NCBI RefSeq assembly: GCF_000701505.1
Contig: NZ_JNJB01000013.1
Location: 166,878-230,877 of the forward strand
From: Dyadobacter crusticola DSM 16708
GTDB lineage: Bacteria > Bacteroidota > Bacteroidia > Cytophagales > Spirosomataceae
Direction of reading: 5' to 3'
Length of the DNA: 64,000 bases
This document shows positions 9,202 through 18,392 of this stretch, piece by piece. The first letter of the stretch is position 1, and the number at the start of each line of letters is the position of its first letter. The notes beneath the pieces were generated by a model. That model was not told where the DNA came from. It saw only the letters and a list, made by a program, of their open reading frames with translations, and did not search any database. The translations under genes were made by a program, and so were the position numbers.

Positions 9202-10620
9202 ATGAAATTGACATTCTGGGGAGCTGCACAACAAGTGACCGGAAGCATGTTCCTGCTGGAATCTGACGACTACCGGATTTTGATTGACTGCGGCTCGGAT
9301 TTTGATCTGGATGAGATTGGCAGGAAAAACAGATATGAAGAGCAAAAAGGTGTCTTTCCGTTTGAACCAAGCCTCATTAATACAGTACTTTTAACACACG
9401 CTCACATTGATCACTCAGGCAACATTCCTAATCTATATAAGGAGGGTTTTGAAGGCAGGGTTGTGTGTACGGAGCCCACAATGGCGCTCACGTCACTGCT
9501 GCTGAAAGATGCCGCCAACCTGCACCAGAAACGCCTCAATGCGCGCCAGGGAGCTTCTAAAAAGCGCGGCAAGAAAAAAGAGGTACCAAAAGACTATTAT
9601 GTTGAAAAGCACGTAATGGAAGCAATGGACAACTTCGTGCCGGTCGCTTTTGGTAACCGCTACCGCATTGCAGATAACGTGACTGTCACTTTTTACCCGG
9701 CGGGACATTTACTGGGAGCGGCGCACATCGTCCTTGAAGTTTACGAAAACGGAGAAAAAAAGCGGCTTTGCTTTTCAGGAGATATCGGCCGCAAAAACTA
9801 TCCATTGCTGATCGATCCGCAGGAAGTTCCGCAGGTGGATTATCTGATCTGCGAATCTACTTATGGAAACCGGCTGCATGAAAATACCGGTACACCGGTG
9901 GATGCGCTGGCAGATGTGATCAGACGTACCTGCATTGATATTCCGGGCCGGCTTATTATCCCTTCGTTCAGCGTTGGTCGCACGCAGGCATTGCTGTACA
10001 CGCTCAATCAGCTGTATCTGGATAAGTCTTTCCCGTTTATCAAAGTATTTTCTGACAGCCCGCTTGCGCACAGCAGCACGAAAGTGTACCAGAAGCATGT
10101 GAGAATGCTGAACAAGGAGGCACGTAATTTTCAGGAGGATAACGATATGCTTTTCGATTTTGAGAACCTGATATATCTGGAAAGTGCAGACGCAAGCAGA
10201 GCAGTATCCAACTACAATGAACCCTGCATTATCATTTCTTCATCGGGAATGGTGCAAGGCGGCCGGGTGGAGCAGCACGTGGAAGCTAATATCGGTAATC
10301 CATACGCTACAATCCTGATGATCGGCTATGCTTCCGAAGGCACATTGGGCTGGCGGCTGCTTAATGGACAGGAGACAATCTCGATCCGCGGAAAGCAATT
10401 GCCTGTCTTGGCTAATATTGAAAAAATTGACGTATTTAGCGGCCACGGAGATCAGAATGATCTGCTACGATTTGTAAAAATGCAAGACCCGGAAAAGCTC
10501 AAACGCGTGTTCCTGGTTCATGGAGAGCAGCAAAGTATGGCTGAATTCCAAAGCAAGATTCAAGAAAATGGCTATAAATCGGTAGAAATACCTGTGAGGG
10601 GAACCACTTACGAACTCTGA
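9202..10620 (+). CDS. MBL-fold metallo-hydrolase with beta-CASP domain
   Basis: 472 residues. The metallo-beta-lactamase HxHxDH motif appears as THAHIDHSG near residue 68, followed by SGDIGRKNYPL. The beta-CASP insertion holds SFSVGRTQ and SSGMVQGGRV, and the RNA-metabolising C-terminal region has FSGHGDQNDLLRF and VHGEQ. This is the family of CPSF73-like nucleases and bacterial RNase J relatives, so a cytoplasmic ribonuclease is the likely activity. A TACTTTTG -7-like element sits about 45 bases upstream at 9152-9159. accA starts 34 bases downstream on the same strand. Confidence 0.88.
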   Translation: MKLTFWGAAQQVTGSMFLLESDDYRILIDCGSDFDLDEIGRKNRYEEQKGVFPFEPSLINTVLLTHAHIDHSGNIPNLYKEGFEGRVVCTEPTMALTSLLLKDAANLHQKRLNARQGASKKRGKKKEVPKDYYVEKHVMEAMDNFVPVAFGNRYRIADNVTVTFYPAGHLLGAAHIVLEVYENGEKKRLCFSGDIGRKNYPLLIDPQEVPQVDYLICESTYGNRLHENTGTPVDALADVIRRTCIDIPGRLIIPSFSVGRTQALLYTLNQLYLDKSFPFIKVFSDSPLAHSSTKVYQKHVRMLNKEARNFQEDNDMLFDFENLIYLESADASRAVSNYNEPCIIISSSGMVQGGRVEQHVEANIGNPYATILMIGYASEGTLGWRLLNGQETISIRGKQLPVLANIEKIDVFSGHGDQNDLLRFVKMQDPEKLKRVFLVHGEQQSMAEFQSKIQENGYKSVEIPVRGTTYEL

Positions 10621-10654
10621 AAACGCTTTTCCCCGACCAACCAGAACCTAAAAG

Positions 10655-11608
10655 ATGAGAACATACCTGGATTTTGAAAAACCTATGGCCGAGCTCGAAC
10701 GTAAGCTCGAAGAAATGAAGACATTGGCGCAAGAAAACAATGTGGATTTTTCGGACGCCATTTCCTTATTGGAAAACAATATCACAAATCTTCGAAAAGA
10801 GATCTTTGAAAACCTGACGCGCTGGCAGCGTGTTCAGCTTTCACGTCACCCGGACCGCCCCTACACGCTCGACTATATCGAGCTGATCTGCGATGAGTTC
10901 ATTGAATTGCACGGTGATCGCCAGGTACGCGACGATCCGGCCATTATCGGCGGACTTGCAAATGTGGGCGGCCAGTCTTTTATGCTCATTGGTCAGCAAA
11001 AAGGCCGTAACACCAAGCAGCGGCAACACAGGAACTTTGGAATGCCGAATCCCGAAGGTTACCGCAAAGCTCTGCGCCTGATGAAGTTGGCAGAGAAATT
11101 CAATAAGCCCATTGTTACCCTGATCGACACACCGGGTGCATTTCCAGGGATGGAAGCCGAGGAGCGCGGACAAGGCGAAGCGATTGCGCGGAACCTGAAA
11201 GAAATGTTTATGCTGAAAGTGCCGGTGATTTGTATTGTAATCGGTGAAGGTGCTTCCGGCGGAGCCTTGGGTATTGCGATCGGCGACCGTGTTTTGATGC
11301 TGGAAAATACCTGGTATTCTGTGATCTCTCCTGAAAACTGCTCCGCTATCCTTTGGAGAAGCTGGGATTTCAAAGAGCAGGCAGCAGAAGCAATGAAAAT
11401 CACGGCCCGAGATATGAAGAAAAATGGCCTGATCGATGGAATTATCCCGGAACCACTCGGCGGCGCACATCTGGACCACAACTGGATGGCAGAAAAGCTG
11501 AAAGAAGTGATTCTTGGAAATATATCAGAACTTTCAAACATTACCGAACAAGACCGCATTGACCAACGCATCGAGAAATTCTGCGCAATGGGCGTTGTGG
11601 TTGAGTAG
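10655..11608 (+). CDS. accA: Acetyl-CoA carboxylase carboxyltransferase subunit alpha
   Basis: 317 residues, full length for AccA. The coiled N-terminal segment ([17 protein letters not shown]) leads into the crotonase-fold carboxyltransferase core with [33 protein letters not shown] and [11 protein letters not shown]. With AccD it transfers the carboxyl group from biotin to acetyl-CoA, making malonyl-CoA for fatty acid synthesis. accD is not adjacent. The end MGVVVE is followed directly by a repeat-rich spacer. Confidence 0.97.
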   Translation: MRTYLDFEKPMAELERKLEEMKTLAQENNVDFSDAISLLENNITNLRKEIFENLTRWQRVQLSRHPDRPYTLDYIELICDEFIELHGDRQVRDDPAIIGGLANVGGQSFMLIGQQKGRNTKQRQHRNFGMPNPEGYRKALRLMKLAEKFNKPIVTLIDTPGAFPGMEAEERGQGEAIARNLKEMFMLKVPVICIVIGEGASGGALGIAIGDRVLMLENTWYSVISPENCSAILWRSWDFKEQAAEAMKITARDMKKNGLIDGIIPEPLGGAHLDHNWMAEKLKEVILGNISELSNITEQDRIDQRIEKFCAMGVVVE

Positions 11609-11611
11609 GAG

Positions 11612-11725
11612 TTGGCTACTAGCTGTTAGCCCGTTAGCTATTGGCCGTCGACTTAATTGAGAAATAAAGAACAGATCAAAAACTAAGGGCTAATAGCTAA
11701 TCGCTAACAGCTCACCGCTACCAGC
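11612..11725. repeat. Intergenic inverted repeat of GCTATTAGC type
   Basis: The spacer between accA and the HAD gene holds two arms, roughly 11617-11645 and 11685-11722. Each contains degenerate short units such as AGCTGTTAGC and TTAGCTATTGGC, or their complements. They can fold back on each other imperfectly. Similar low-complexity units are frequent in Cytophagales spacers. No coding frame is visible. Confidence 0.6.
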
Positions 11726-12361
11726 ATGAAAAACCCGCAGATCAAGAACATCATTTTCGACTTAGGTGACGTCATTTTAAACATTGATGTTCCCGTTGCG
11801 TCCAAATCGTTTGCGGAACTGAGTGGAAGGGAACAGAGCGAAATACTGGAAATATTCAGGGATAACGATATTTTCCGGCATTTCGAAACAGGCTCGCTCG
11901 ACGAAGCGGGTTTTCGTGATTTCATGAGGAAAATTCTGGATTTCTCTGACCTGTCGGACGAAGCAATAGATACAGCCTGGAACAGCCTGCTGCTTGACCT
12001 GCCTCCCGAGCGCGTGGAGCTGCTTAAAAAACTAGCAACAAAATATCGGATTTTCCTGCTGAGCAACACCAGTTCCATTCACATTACTCAGGTAAACAAG
12101 ATCCTGAAAGCTTCAACGAGCGTCGACAGGCTGGAAGATCTCTTTGAAACGGTCTTTCTTTCCTACGAAATGGGCCTCATGAAGCCGGATACCCGCATTT
12201 ACCAGAAAGTGCTTGATCAGGCCGGCATCAAAGCAGAGGAGACACTTTTCCTGGACGACAACTACGACAACATTCAGGGTGCGGCTCAGCTGGGTATTAG
12301 TACTATTCACGTTCAAAAGCCGACCACCATTCTGGAATATCTAAAAGATTATGCAGTCTAG
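11726..12361 (+). CDS. HAD superfamily hydrolase (phosphatase, subfamily IA-like)
   Basis: 211 residues. HAD motif I is IIFDLGDVILNID at the N-terminus, motif II is FLLSNTSS, the Lys is in MGLMKPDTRIY, and motif IV is ETLFLDDNYDNI. The cap is helical, as in haloacid dehalogenase-like and YihX-type phosphatases. It likely dephosphorylates a small phosphorylated metabolite in the cytoplasm. Its stop codon overlaps the start of the M50 protease gene by 11 bases, so the two are translationally coupled. The natural substrate cannot be read from sequence. Confidence 0.85.
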   Translation: MKNPQIKNIIFDLGDVILNIDVPVASKSFAELSGREQSEILEIFRDNDIFRHFETGSLDEAGFRDFMRKILDFSDLSDEAIDTAWNSLLLDLPPERVELLKKLATKYRIFLLSNTSSIHITQVNKILKASTSVDRLEDLFETVFLSYEMGLMKPDTRIYQKVLDQAGIKAEETLFLDDNYDNIQGAAQLGISTIHVQKPTTILEYLKDYAV

Positions 12362-13550
12362 TACACGCACCTATCTGATTCAGGGGATACTTTTCATTGT
12401 GACGGTAATTACGACCACTTTGGCCGGCGCTGAATGGATTTTCGGAAATAAATTTTCATTCGTTTACCACTTCTTCGCGTTTCTGGGCGGGGTTGATGCT
12501 GCAAAATCCGCAGAAACAGAAACCCGGTTAATGGGCTGGGAGCAATTCAAGCAAGGCTTCCACTTTTCGATCCCGTTTCTTGCCATTCTAACCATTCACG
12601 AGTTCGGCCATTATTTTGTAGGAAGGGCGCATCAGGTCAAAGTTACCTTGCCTTATTACATTCCGATGTGGTTTGGCATCTCGCAAAGTATCGGCACGCT
12701 GGGTGCATTCATTCGCATTACTTCTGTTGTAAAGTCCCGGCTTAAATTCTTCGATATCGGCATTGCTGGTCCATTGGCCGGCTTTATTGCGGCACTGGCC
12801 GTACTCTGGTACGGATTCACGCACTTACCGCCAGTAGATTACATCTTTACGATACATCCCGAATATGCGCGGTTTGGATCCAGCTATCCGCAGTTTGTTT
12901 ATGAAAATTCCTCCGGGAACCTTGTGCTGGGCGATAACATTCTTTTCTGGCTATTCAAAACTTACGTTGCCAATCCCGAACGACTGCCGCACCCTTACGA
13001 AATGCAGCATTATCCTTACCTGCTTGCGGGATACCTTGCATTGTTTTTCACCTCGTTGAACCTGATCCCAATCGGTCAGCTTGACGGCGGCCACATTCTT
13101 TACGGGTTAATTGGTAAAAAGAAATTCGACGTTGTCGCGCCCATTCTGTTCGGGCTATTTGCGTTCTATGCTGGCCTTGGACTCTTTCGCGCAGAGTCTT
13201 TCGCGACTGGCAGCGATGAGATTTTTTACGGACGGCTGCTGTATCTGTTTTTCTACATTTACCTGCTTTATATCTGTTTCAAAAGGGTTTTCGACAATCT
13301 CAGTACTGCATTGATGTGCAGCCTTATCATCGTCGTACTTCAATTTGCATTATCCTACCTGCGCCCCGATTTGCAGGGCTCGACTGGCCTTTTGCCGTTT
13401 GTATTTATCCTGGGCCGATTCCTGGGAATCAAACATCCCGAAACCGAACAGAACGAGCCGCTCGACACGCCACGGATCATCCTGGGAATTTGCGCCCTGA
13501 TCATATTTGTAATCTCATTCAGCCCGACTCCATTTATCATTATTGAATAA
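12351..13550 (+). CDS. Site-2 protease family intramembrane metalloprotease (M50)
   Basis: 399 residues, polytopic. Zinc-site motif HEFGH at residues 83-87 in a transmembrane helix and the second-site motif LDGGH near residue 245 define an M50 protease. About eight hydrophobic segments are seen. The architecture lacks a PDZ domain. It is the long EGY1-like type found in Bacteroidota rather than RseP. It would cleave membrane-embedded regulators or lipoprotein remnants. The gene begins inside the HAD gene (11-base overlap) and its stop TAA shares one base with the ATG of the next gene. Confidence 0.88.
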   Translation: MQSSTRTYLIQGILFIVTVITTTLAGAEWIFGNKFSFVYHFFAFLGGVDAAKSAETETRLMGWEQFKQGFHFSIPFLAILTIHEFGHYFVGRAHQVKVTLPYYIPMWFGISQSIGTLGAFIRITSVVKSRLKFFDIGIAGPLAGFIAALAVLWYGFTHLPPVDYIFTIHPEYARFGSSYPQFVYENSSGNLVLGDNILFWLFKTYVANPERLPHPYEMQHYPYLLAGYLALFFTSLNLIPIGQLDGGHILYGLIGKKKFDVVAPILFGLFAFYAGLGLFRAESFATGSDEIFYGRLLYLFFYIYLLYICFKRVFDNLSTALMCSLIIVVLQFALSYLRPDLQGSTGLLPFVFILGRFLGIKHPETEQNEPLDTPRIILGICALIIFVISFSPTPFIIIE

Positions 13551-14575
13551 TGGGACGAAGTAGCGAAACCGATCATTCACGCAGGGTATTCATTCGAAAT
13601 TCGGCAGCTGCGGTGCTCCTTTTCACTGTGCCTGAATTTGCAGAAGCTTATATCAATACGGTTCAAGGCAGGATCAAGCCAAATAAACTTGGCAAGACGC
13701 TCATTCACGAGCATGTTCTGGTCGACTTTATTGGTGCTGATAAGATTTCACCAGACCGTTGGGAGCATGAGCAGGTTATCAAAAAAGTACTTCCTTACTT
13801 AATCGAGATCAAAAAACGCGGGTTCAAGAGTATTGTAGAATGCACCCCGGCATTCCTTGGGCGGGATGTGACGCTTTTGCAAAAACTATCGGAACAATCC
13901 GGCCTTCAAATTCTGACAAACACCGGCTATTATGGTGCGTCTGATAACAAATACCTTCCCGAATGGGCCTTCACAGAAACGGCTGAGCAACTTTCAGCTC
14001 GTTGGATCAGTGAATTTGAAAATGGTATTGAAGGAACAACCGTAAAACCCGGATTTATCAAAACAGGCGTAAATAGTGGCGCGTTGTCTGAGCTTCACCA
14101 AAAATTGATCAAGGCAGCTGCATTGACGCACCTGAAAACCGGACTTACCATCTGCTCACACACAGGCCCGGCGCTTCCTGCTGCTCAGGAAATCGAGATT
14201 CTCCGAGAAACCGGCGTAAGTCCCTCTGCTTTCGTTTGGGTACATGCAAATGGTAGCTACGAAGAAATGGATGAGTTGGGAAAAACAGGTTGCTGGATCA
14301 GTTTGGACGGAGTAAATGAAAAGAACATTGATCAAATGGCCAACCTGCTTGATCATCTAAAAACCAAGCGCCTGCTGAGCCAGGTACTGATCTCGCACGA
14401 CGCAGGCTGGTATCAACCCGGCGAGCCGGACGGAGGCAAGTTCAGGGGATACACCGTCATTTCTGACCAGCTTGTTCCCGCTTTGAATCAAAAAGGTTTT
14501 TCCGAAAAAGATATTGCACAGCTGCTCATTAGAAACCCGGCAAATGCATTTGCGATAAAGGTCAGAAGGCATTAA
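13550..14575 (+). CDS. Phosphotriesterase-family metal hydrolase, exported
   Basis: 341 residues. The N-terminus has a twin-Arg-like signal (HSRRVFIRNSAAAVLLF, cleavage near AEA). The amidohydrolase core shows the HxH metal site in LIHEHVLVDF, a Lys region KPGFIKTGVNSG, a His in ICSHTGP, a His in WVHANG and the terminal Asp in ISHDAGWYQ. This order fits the phosphotriesterase/lactonase family. Members hydrolyse lactones or phosphoesters; bacterial homologues with a signal peptide are poorly characterised. ATG 13550 overlaps the stop of the M50 gene (TAATG), so the trio 11726-14575 is one coupled operon. Confidence 0.85.
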   Translation: MGRSSETDHSRRVFIRNSAAAVLLFTVPEFAEAYINTVQGRIKPNKLGKTLIHEHVLVDFIGADKISPDRWEHEQVIKKVLPYLIEIKKRGFKSIVECTPAFLGRDVTLLQKLSEQSGLQILTNTGYYGASDNKYLPEWAFTETAEQLSARWISEFENGIEGTTVKPGFIKTGVNSGALSELHQKLIKAAALTHLKTGLTICSHTGPALPAAQEIEILRETGVSPSAFVWVHANGSYEEMDELGKTGCWISLDGVNEKNIDQMANLLDHLKTKRLLSQVLISHDAGWYQPGEPDGGKFRGYTVISDQLVPALNQKGFSEKDIAQLLIRNPANAFAIKVRRH

Positions 14576-14580
14576 CCTGC

Positions 14581-15402
14581 TCATAGCCCGTTGAGCTTAT
14601 TCTTAATGTATTGCCAGTCATGACCGATCAGGCTTTCCATTTCAATGCGCTCCTTTTCATCATTCCTTCTGACATATTTCCTGGCTTTACGAAGTAAAAA
14701 CGGTTCCCGCACAACGGGCGTAAAAAACGGGTCGGTTTCCAAAAATCTTTTTGTGAACAAATGAGTTGTAGTGCCATTTGTGTAAAAATAGCAACCAAAC
14801 TGCCTTGCCAGATATTGTAAAGCTTCGATGGTATAGAACGAAATATGTTGGCCTGTCTCACCTGAGATATAGTACCAGTCTGCTATCCGGTCAATGTTCT
14901 CAGGGAGAATTTCGGTAGTGAAAAGAATGTTATCGGCTAATTGAAGGATATCGTTTATCTCCCGATATGGATCAACCAAATGCTCAAAAACCTCAAAGGC
15001 TGTAACAAGCTCGAACTGAGTATTTCCTGTTAGTTGATTCAAATCGAAGTACTCGGCGAAGAGGTTAGCACAAAATTGATCTGTGTGGTAAAACTTAAAA
15101 CCTTTATCCCGCATCATACGCGTAAACAACCCGTACCCTCCTGCGTAATCCAGAAAGCGCTCATTGTAGTCAAAAAATTTGATCAGGAGCTTCTCTGTCA
15201 GATAAGCCAGGTTGCAGTTTCTGCGGACAAGGCCAACATCCAGTTTTGTAATCGCACTTTGATAAGCTTCATCCAGCCAGTAAGGCTCCTCAGTTTGAAT
15301 GAACCCCGTTTCCTTACATCGGTAATAATTAACATCGTACTTCTGAAGTATCTTGGCTGAAAACAGAAGCTCCGTTTCGCCACCCGTGATCTTACTTTTC
15401 AT
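14581..15402 (-). CDS. Class I SAM-dependent methyltransferase
   Basis: 273 residues. SAM-binding motif I is FLDYAGGYGLFTRMM, followed by an acidic strand end FYHTDQF and motif II-like FELVTAFEVFEHLVDPYREI, the Methyltransf_23 pattern. The N-terminus has spaced Tyr and Cys residues (YDVNYYRCKETGFIQ) in the position of the zinc-ribbon-like segment of sugar methyltransferases. It likely methylates a sugar nucleotide or surface glycan. Convergent with the phosphotriesterase-like gene with 5 bases between stops. Confidence 0.8.
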   Translation of the reverse strand: MKSKITGGETELLFSAKILQKYDVNYYRCKETGFIQTEEPYWLDEAYQSAITKLDVGLVRRNCNLAYLTEKLLIKFFDYNERFLDYAGGYGLFTRMMRDKGFKFYHTDQFCANLFAEYFDLNQLTGNTQFELVTAFEVFEHLVDPYREINDILQLADNILFTTEILPENIDRIADWYYISGETGQHISFYTIEALQYLARQFGCYFYTNGTTTHLFTKRFLETDPFFTPVVREPFLLRKARKYVRRNDEKERIEMESLIGHDWQYIKNKLNGL

Positions 15403-15516
15403 GAACCGATAGAATGCTTACTTGTTGGAAGTCCAAGAAGCATTTTCTAAGATCAGAAATCCAGATTCGTTTAATTAAAGGAGGAAATGAGATTTTGAAA
15501 GGTCGGGTTGCATTGA

Positions 15517-16812
15517 TCATCCCTCCATTTCAATCCGAAAAACGGTCCAGCCGTCTTCTTCCGTTTTGAGAGAGAAGCCAAAATCGTGGTTTACCAGGAT
15601 TTCCTTTGTCAGTGTTAAGCCAATCCCCTGCCCGTCTTTTTTGGTACTGAAAAACGGATTAAACAGACTCGCATTCACTTCATGCTCAATGGGAGCGCCA
15701 TTGTTTTTGATCAGCAGCAGCGACTGTGTCAAATGGACTTCGATCACATTGCCAGGCACGCAGGCCTCGATCCCATTCTTGATCACATTCACCAGAACAT
15801 GCTCCATCTGGCCAGTGTCAACATTCTGAATAATACGCTCATCCGGCAAGTAAAGCTGAATGGCGACCTGCTGCTCGGAAGCCGCTGCCTGCATGAATGT
15901 ACTTACATCGCGAACCAGCAAAGACAGGTCGGTAGGTGTACGGTTGGGCGTAGGTAGCCTGACCACATCGGCAAAATTGCGCATAAAGCGGGTAAGCCGC
16001 CGGTTCCGCTCCGACGCGACCCCAAGCGCCTCTTTGAGTTCGGTAAAATCCGGATCGGTCAGGATATTTCGGGTGGTTTGTAAGATAGAATCAGTAGCGC
16101 CAAGCGTATTATTCACTTCATGCGCCATCATCCTGATCACTTTTCCATACGCGTTCTTTTCAGATTCGAGCAGCTCATTCGTCAGCTCCTCTATCATCAA
16201 AAAAGATCTTTTAAAACCCTTATCCATGAAATGCGAGCGTTGCACCTTAAACGTCACCACGCCATTTGTTTTCACCACACGCGAGTCTCCATCCTGCATA
16301 TCCACCAGCTCGTGCAGCAGCGGCAGGCTTGTTTCATTCAATGCTTTTCCCCGCAGTTCAGCTGATACCGGGCCAAACTGTTCCTGTGCTTTGTGGTTCA
16401 GCGAATCGATCCGTTCGTCGTAATCTAAAATAACGATGGAGATCGGCGATGCTTCAATGAGCTTTTCCAAAAAGAAATGCTGCTCGTGCAGGCGGGTACG
16501 CTCTTCCCGCAGCTGATCGATCATCAGGTTGTAAACTTCAATGAGCGTGTCAATCTCACCTTTGCCCGTCGGCACGAACTTGATCGAAAAATCCTTATCC
16601 TTGATCGCCTCGATCCCGGATTTCACAAATTGGATAGGTTGCATAAAGTTTCGGTACAACTGAATGGATGCGGCGGCAGACAACAACAGGAATAGCTCGG
16701 AAGCAATGAACGCAGGCTTGTTTGCAGACAGCAGGTTGGCAACCAAAATGATTAACACCAAATGCAGTACCGCAATGTAGCTAATGTATTTGGCGCGGGT
16801 CGATAGCTTCAT
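15517..16812 (-). CDS. Sensor histidine kinase, NtrY/NtrB-like
   Basis: 431 residues. Two N-terminal membrane helices are followed by a HAMP-like linker, a PAS domain (about 125-215), the H-box AHEVNNTLGATDS with the phosphorylated His, and an HATPase domain with VLVNVIKNGIEA (N-box), GQGIGLTL (G-box) and a short C-terminus. HEVNN is typical of kinases that pair with NtrC-type regulators. The regulator gene directly upstream overlaps it by four bases (ATGA), so the two are made together. The periplasmic sensing loop is very short, so it probably senses a membrane or cytoplasmic signal. Confidence 0.92.
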   Translation of the reverse strand: MKLSTRAKYISYIAVLHLVLIILVANLLSANKPAFIASELFLLLSAAASIQLYRNFMQPIQFVKSGIEAIKDKDFSIKFVPTGKGEIDTLIEVYNLMIDQLREERTRLHEQHFFLEKLIEASPISIVILDYDERIDSLNHKAQEQFGPVSAELRGKALNETSLPLLHELVDMQDGDSRVVKTNGVVTFKVQRSHFMDKGFKRSFLMIEELTNELLESEKNAYGKVIRMMAHEVNNTLGATDSILQTTRNILTDPDFTELKEALGVASERNRRLTRFMRNFADVVRLPTPNRTPTDLSLLVRDVSTFMQAAASEQQVAIQLYLPDERIIQNVDTGQMEHVLVNVIKNGIEACVPGNVIEVHLTQSLLLIKNNGAPIEHEVNASLFNPFFSTKKDGQGIGLTLTKEILVNHDFGFSLKTEEDGWTVFRIEMEG

Positions 16813-18182
16813 TGTTCGTCGGGATCGAAGGATATGCCATACTTTTCAAGTCTGCGGTAAAGTGCAAACCTGGTAATACCCAGCGAGCGCGCCACTTTGC
16901 TGATCTTGTTCTGATGAAACTGCATTGCTTTACTGATCATCTGGTATTCCATTTCTTCCAGCGTAATACTGCCTACTTCCGGCAGGTTTTTCGCTGCAGC
17001 AGGCTGGCTTCCCGCAGACAGGTTTTTCTTAAAATCGGCTATATCCAGCGTGTCTTTCGGAGATAATAGTACAGTCCTTTCGACCAGATTTTTCAGCTGA
17101 CGAATATTTCCCTGGAGTTGTAGCGTTTTCAGCCACTTCAATGCAGCCTGACTGAGTTGCAGGTCGGGGCGCTGGTAAATGGTTTTAAGATTATTCACAA
17201 AAAACTCGGAAAGCAGCGGAATGTCGTCGGGCCGCTCCCTGAGTGCGGGCAGCTTCACGGTGATCAGGTTGATGCGGTAGTAAAGGTCTTCTCGGAAAGT
17301 ACCGAGCGCGACCATTTCTTCCAGGTTACGGTTGGTAGCACAAATCACGCGCACGTCCACTGTCCTGCTTTTACTGCTTCCCAGCGGCTCAAATGTTCTT
17401 TCCTGCAAAACACGCAGCAATTTTACCTGGCTCGGCAAGTCAAGCTCCCCGATTTCATCCAAAAAAATGGACCCTTTATTGGCCATTTCAAATCGCCCGA
17501 TCCGGTCAGACTTTGCATCCGTAAACGCGCCTCTGACGTGACCAAAAAGTTCGCTCTCGAACAAGGTGGACGAAATCCCGCCCAGGTTAACCTTCACAAA
17601 CGGACGCGACTTCCGTTTACTGTTGGAATGAATCGCCTCTGCAATCAGCTCCTTTCCTGTTCCACTTTCACCGGTAATCAATACCGGCGCATCGGTAGCA
17701 GCGACTCTTCCCACAGTGGAGAGTATTTCCAGCAGCTTAGGATCTTGCCCGACAATATTTTCGAGATGATACTTCTGTTCCAGCTTTCGCCGGGTTTCGG
17801 ATTTCTGCTCCTGCTGCGAAAGATTCAGGATCGTACGGACCGATTGTAGCAGGTAATCATTTTGCCAGGGTTTTGTAATGAAATCGATGGCCCCTTCCTT
17901 CATACCCCTCACTGCCAGATCGATAGTCCCCCAGCCTGTTATCAGAATCACCGGGACAGCCGGGTAACTTTTCTTAATCCGCTGCAACAACTGCATTCCT
18001 TCCTTTCCCGAAGTTTCAATTGAAAAATTAAGATCAAGCAAAATCAACTCAGGCAAAACTGTGCGCAAAACCTCAAAAACCTCCTCCGGCAAACCCACAC
18101 CCTTCACATCAAACCCCTCGCTTTTAAGGAGTAATGTCAAAGAAGTACGAATTGCAATATCGTCGTCAACTATCAGGAGCAT
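16809..18182 (-). CDS. Sigma-54-dependent response regulator (NtrC family)
   Basis: 457 residues: receiver domain (DD near residue 6, phosphoacceptor in LILLDLNF, Lys in ITKPW), central AAA+ domain with Walker A GESGTGKE and Walker B SIFLDEIGE, and a Fis-type helix-turn-helix at the end (KISKVARSLGITRFALYRR). The sigma-54 contact loop reads GAFTDA instead of GAFTGA, a variant also known in working family members. It should activate sigma-54 promoters; the adjacent efflux genes 18390-24733 are the obvious targets. Encoded just upstream of, and overlapping, its kinase gene. Confidence 0.94.
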   Translation of the reverse strand: MLLIVDDDIAIRTSLTLLLKSEGFDVKGVGLPEEVFEVLRTVLPELILLDLNFSIETSGKEGMQLLQRIKKSYPAVPVILITGWGTIDLAVRGMKEGAIDFITKPWQNDYLLQSVRTILNLSQQEQKSETRRKLEQKYHLENIVGQDPKLLEILSTVGRVAATDAPVLITGESGTGKELIAEAIHSNSKRKSRPFVKVNLGGISSTLFESELFGHVRGAFTDAKSDRIGRFEMANKGSIFLDEIGELDLPSQVKLLRVLQERTFEPLGSSKSRTVDVRVICATNRNLEEMVALGTFREDLYYRINLITVKLPALRERPDDIPLLSEFFVNNLKTIYQRPDLQLSQAALKWLKTLQLQGNIRQLKNLVERTVLLSPKDTLDIADFKKNLSAGSQPAAAKNLPEVGSITLEEMEYQMISKAMQFHQNKISKVARSLGITRFALYRRLEKYGISFDPDEQ

Positions 18183-18296
18183 TTTTCTGGTTTCTTTTTG
18201 CCCTAAATCCCTGAAGGGACTTTGGCGTTCTTACTGGGCTGGTGCAGGAATACCTGCACATTCTCCATCCCCACGGCCCGTTCCACAACAGCATAT

Positions 18297-18392
18297 TCAC
18301 TAACTCACTAACTCACTCGTTCATCGCACCGGCGACCCGGTCATTCTTCGCGACGGCGACCGCTCATTCACTCATTCAATCATTCAAAATTA
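18297..18392. repeat. Mosaic intergenic repeat (ATTCA units plus CGCACCGGCGAC core)
   Basis: The gap between the regulator gene and the first permease contains short units CACTAACT, a GC-rich core CGCACCGGCGACC, then CATTCACTCATTCAATCATT. The reverse complement of the same modules occurs at 19561-19730. No coding frame is plausible. Confidence 0.6.
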
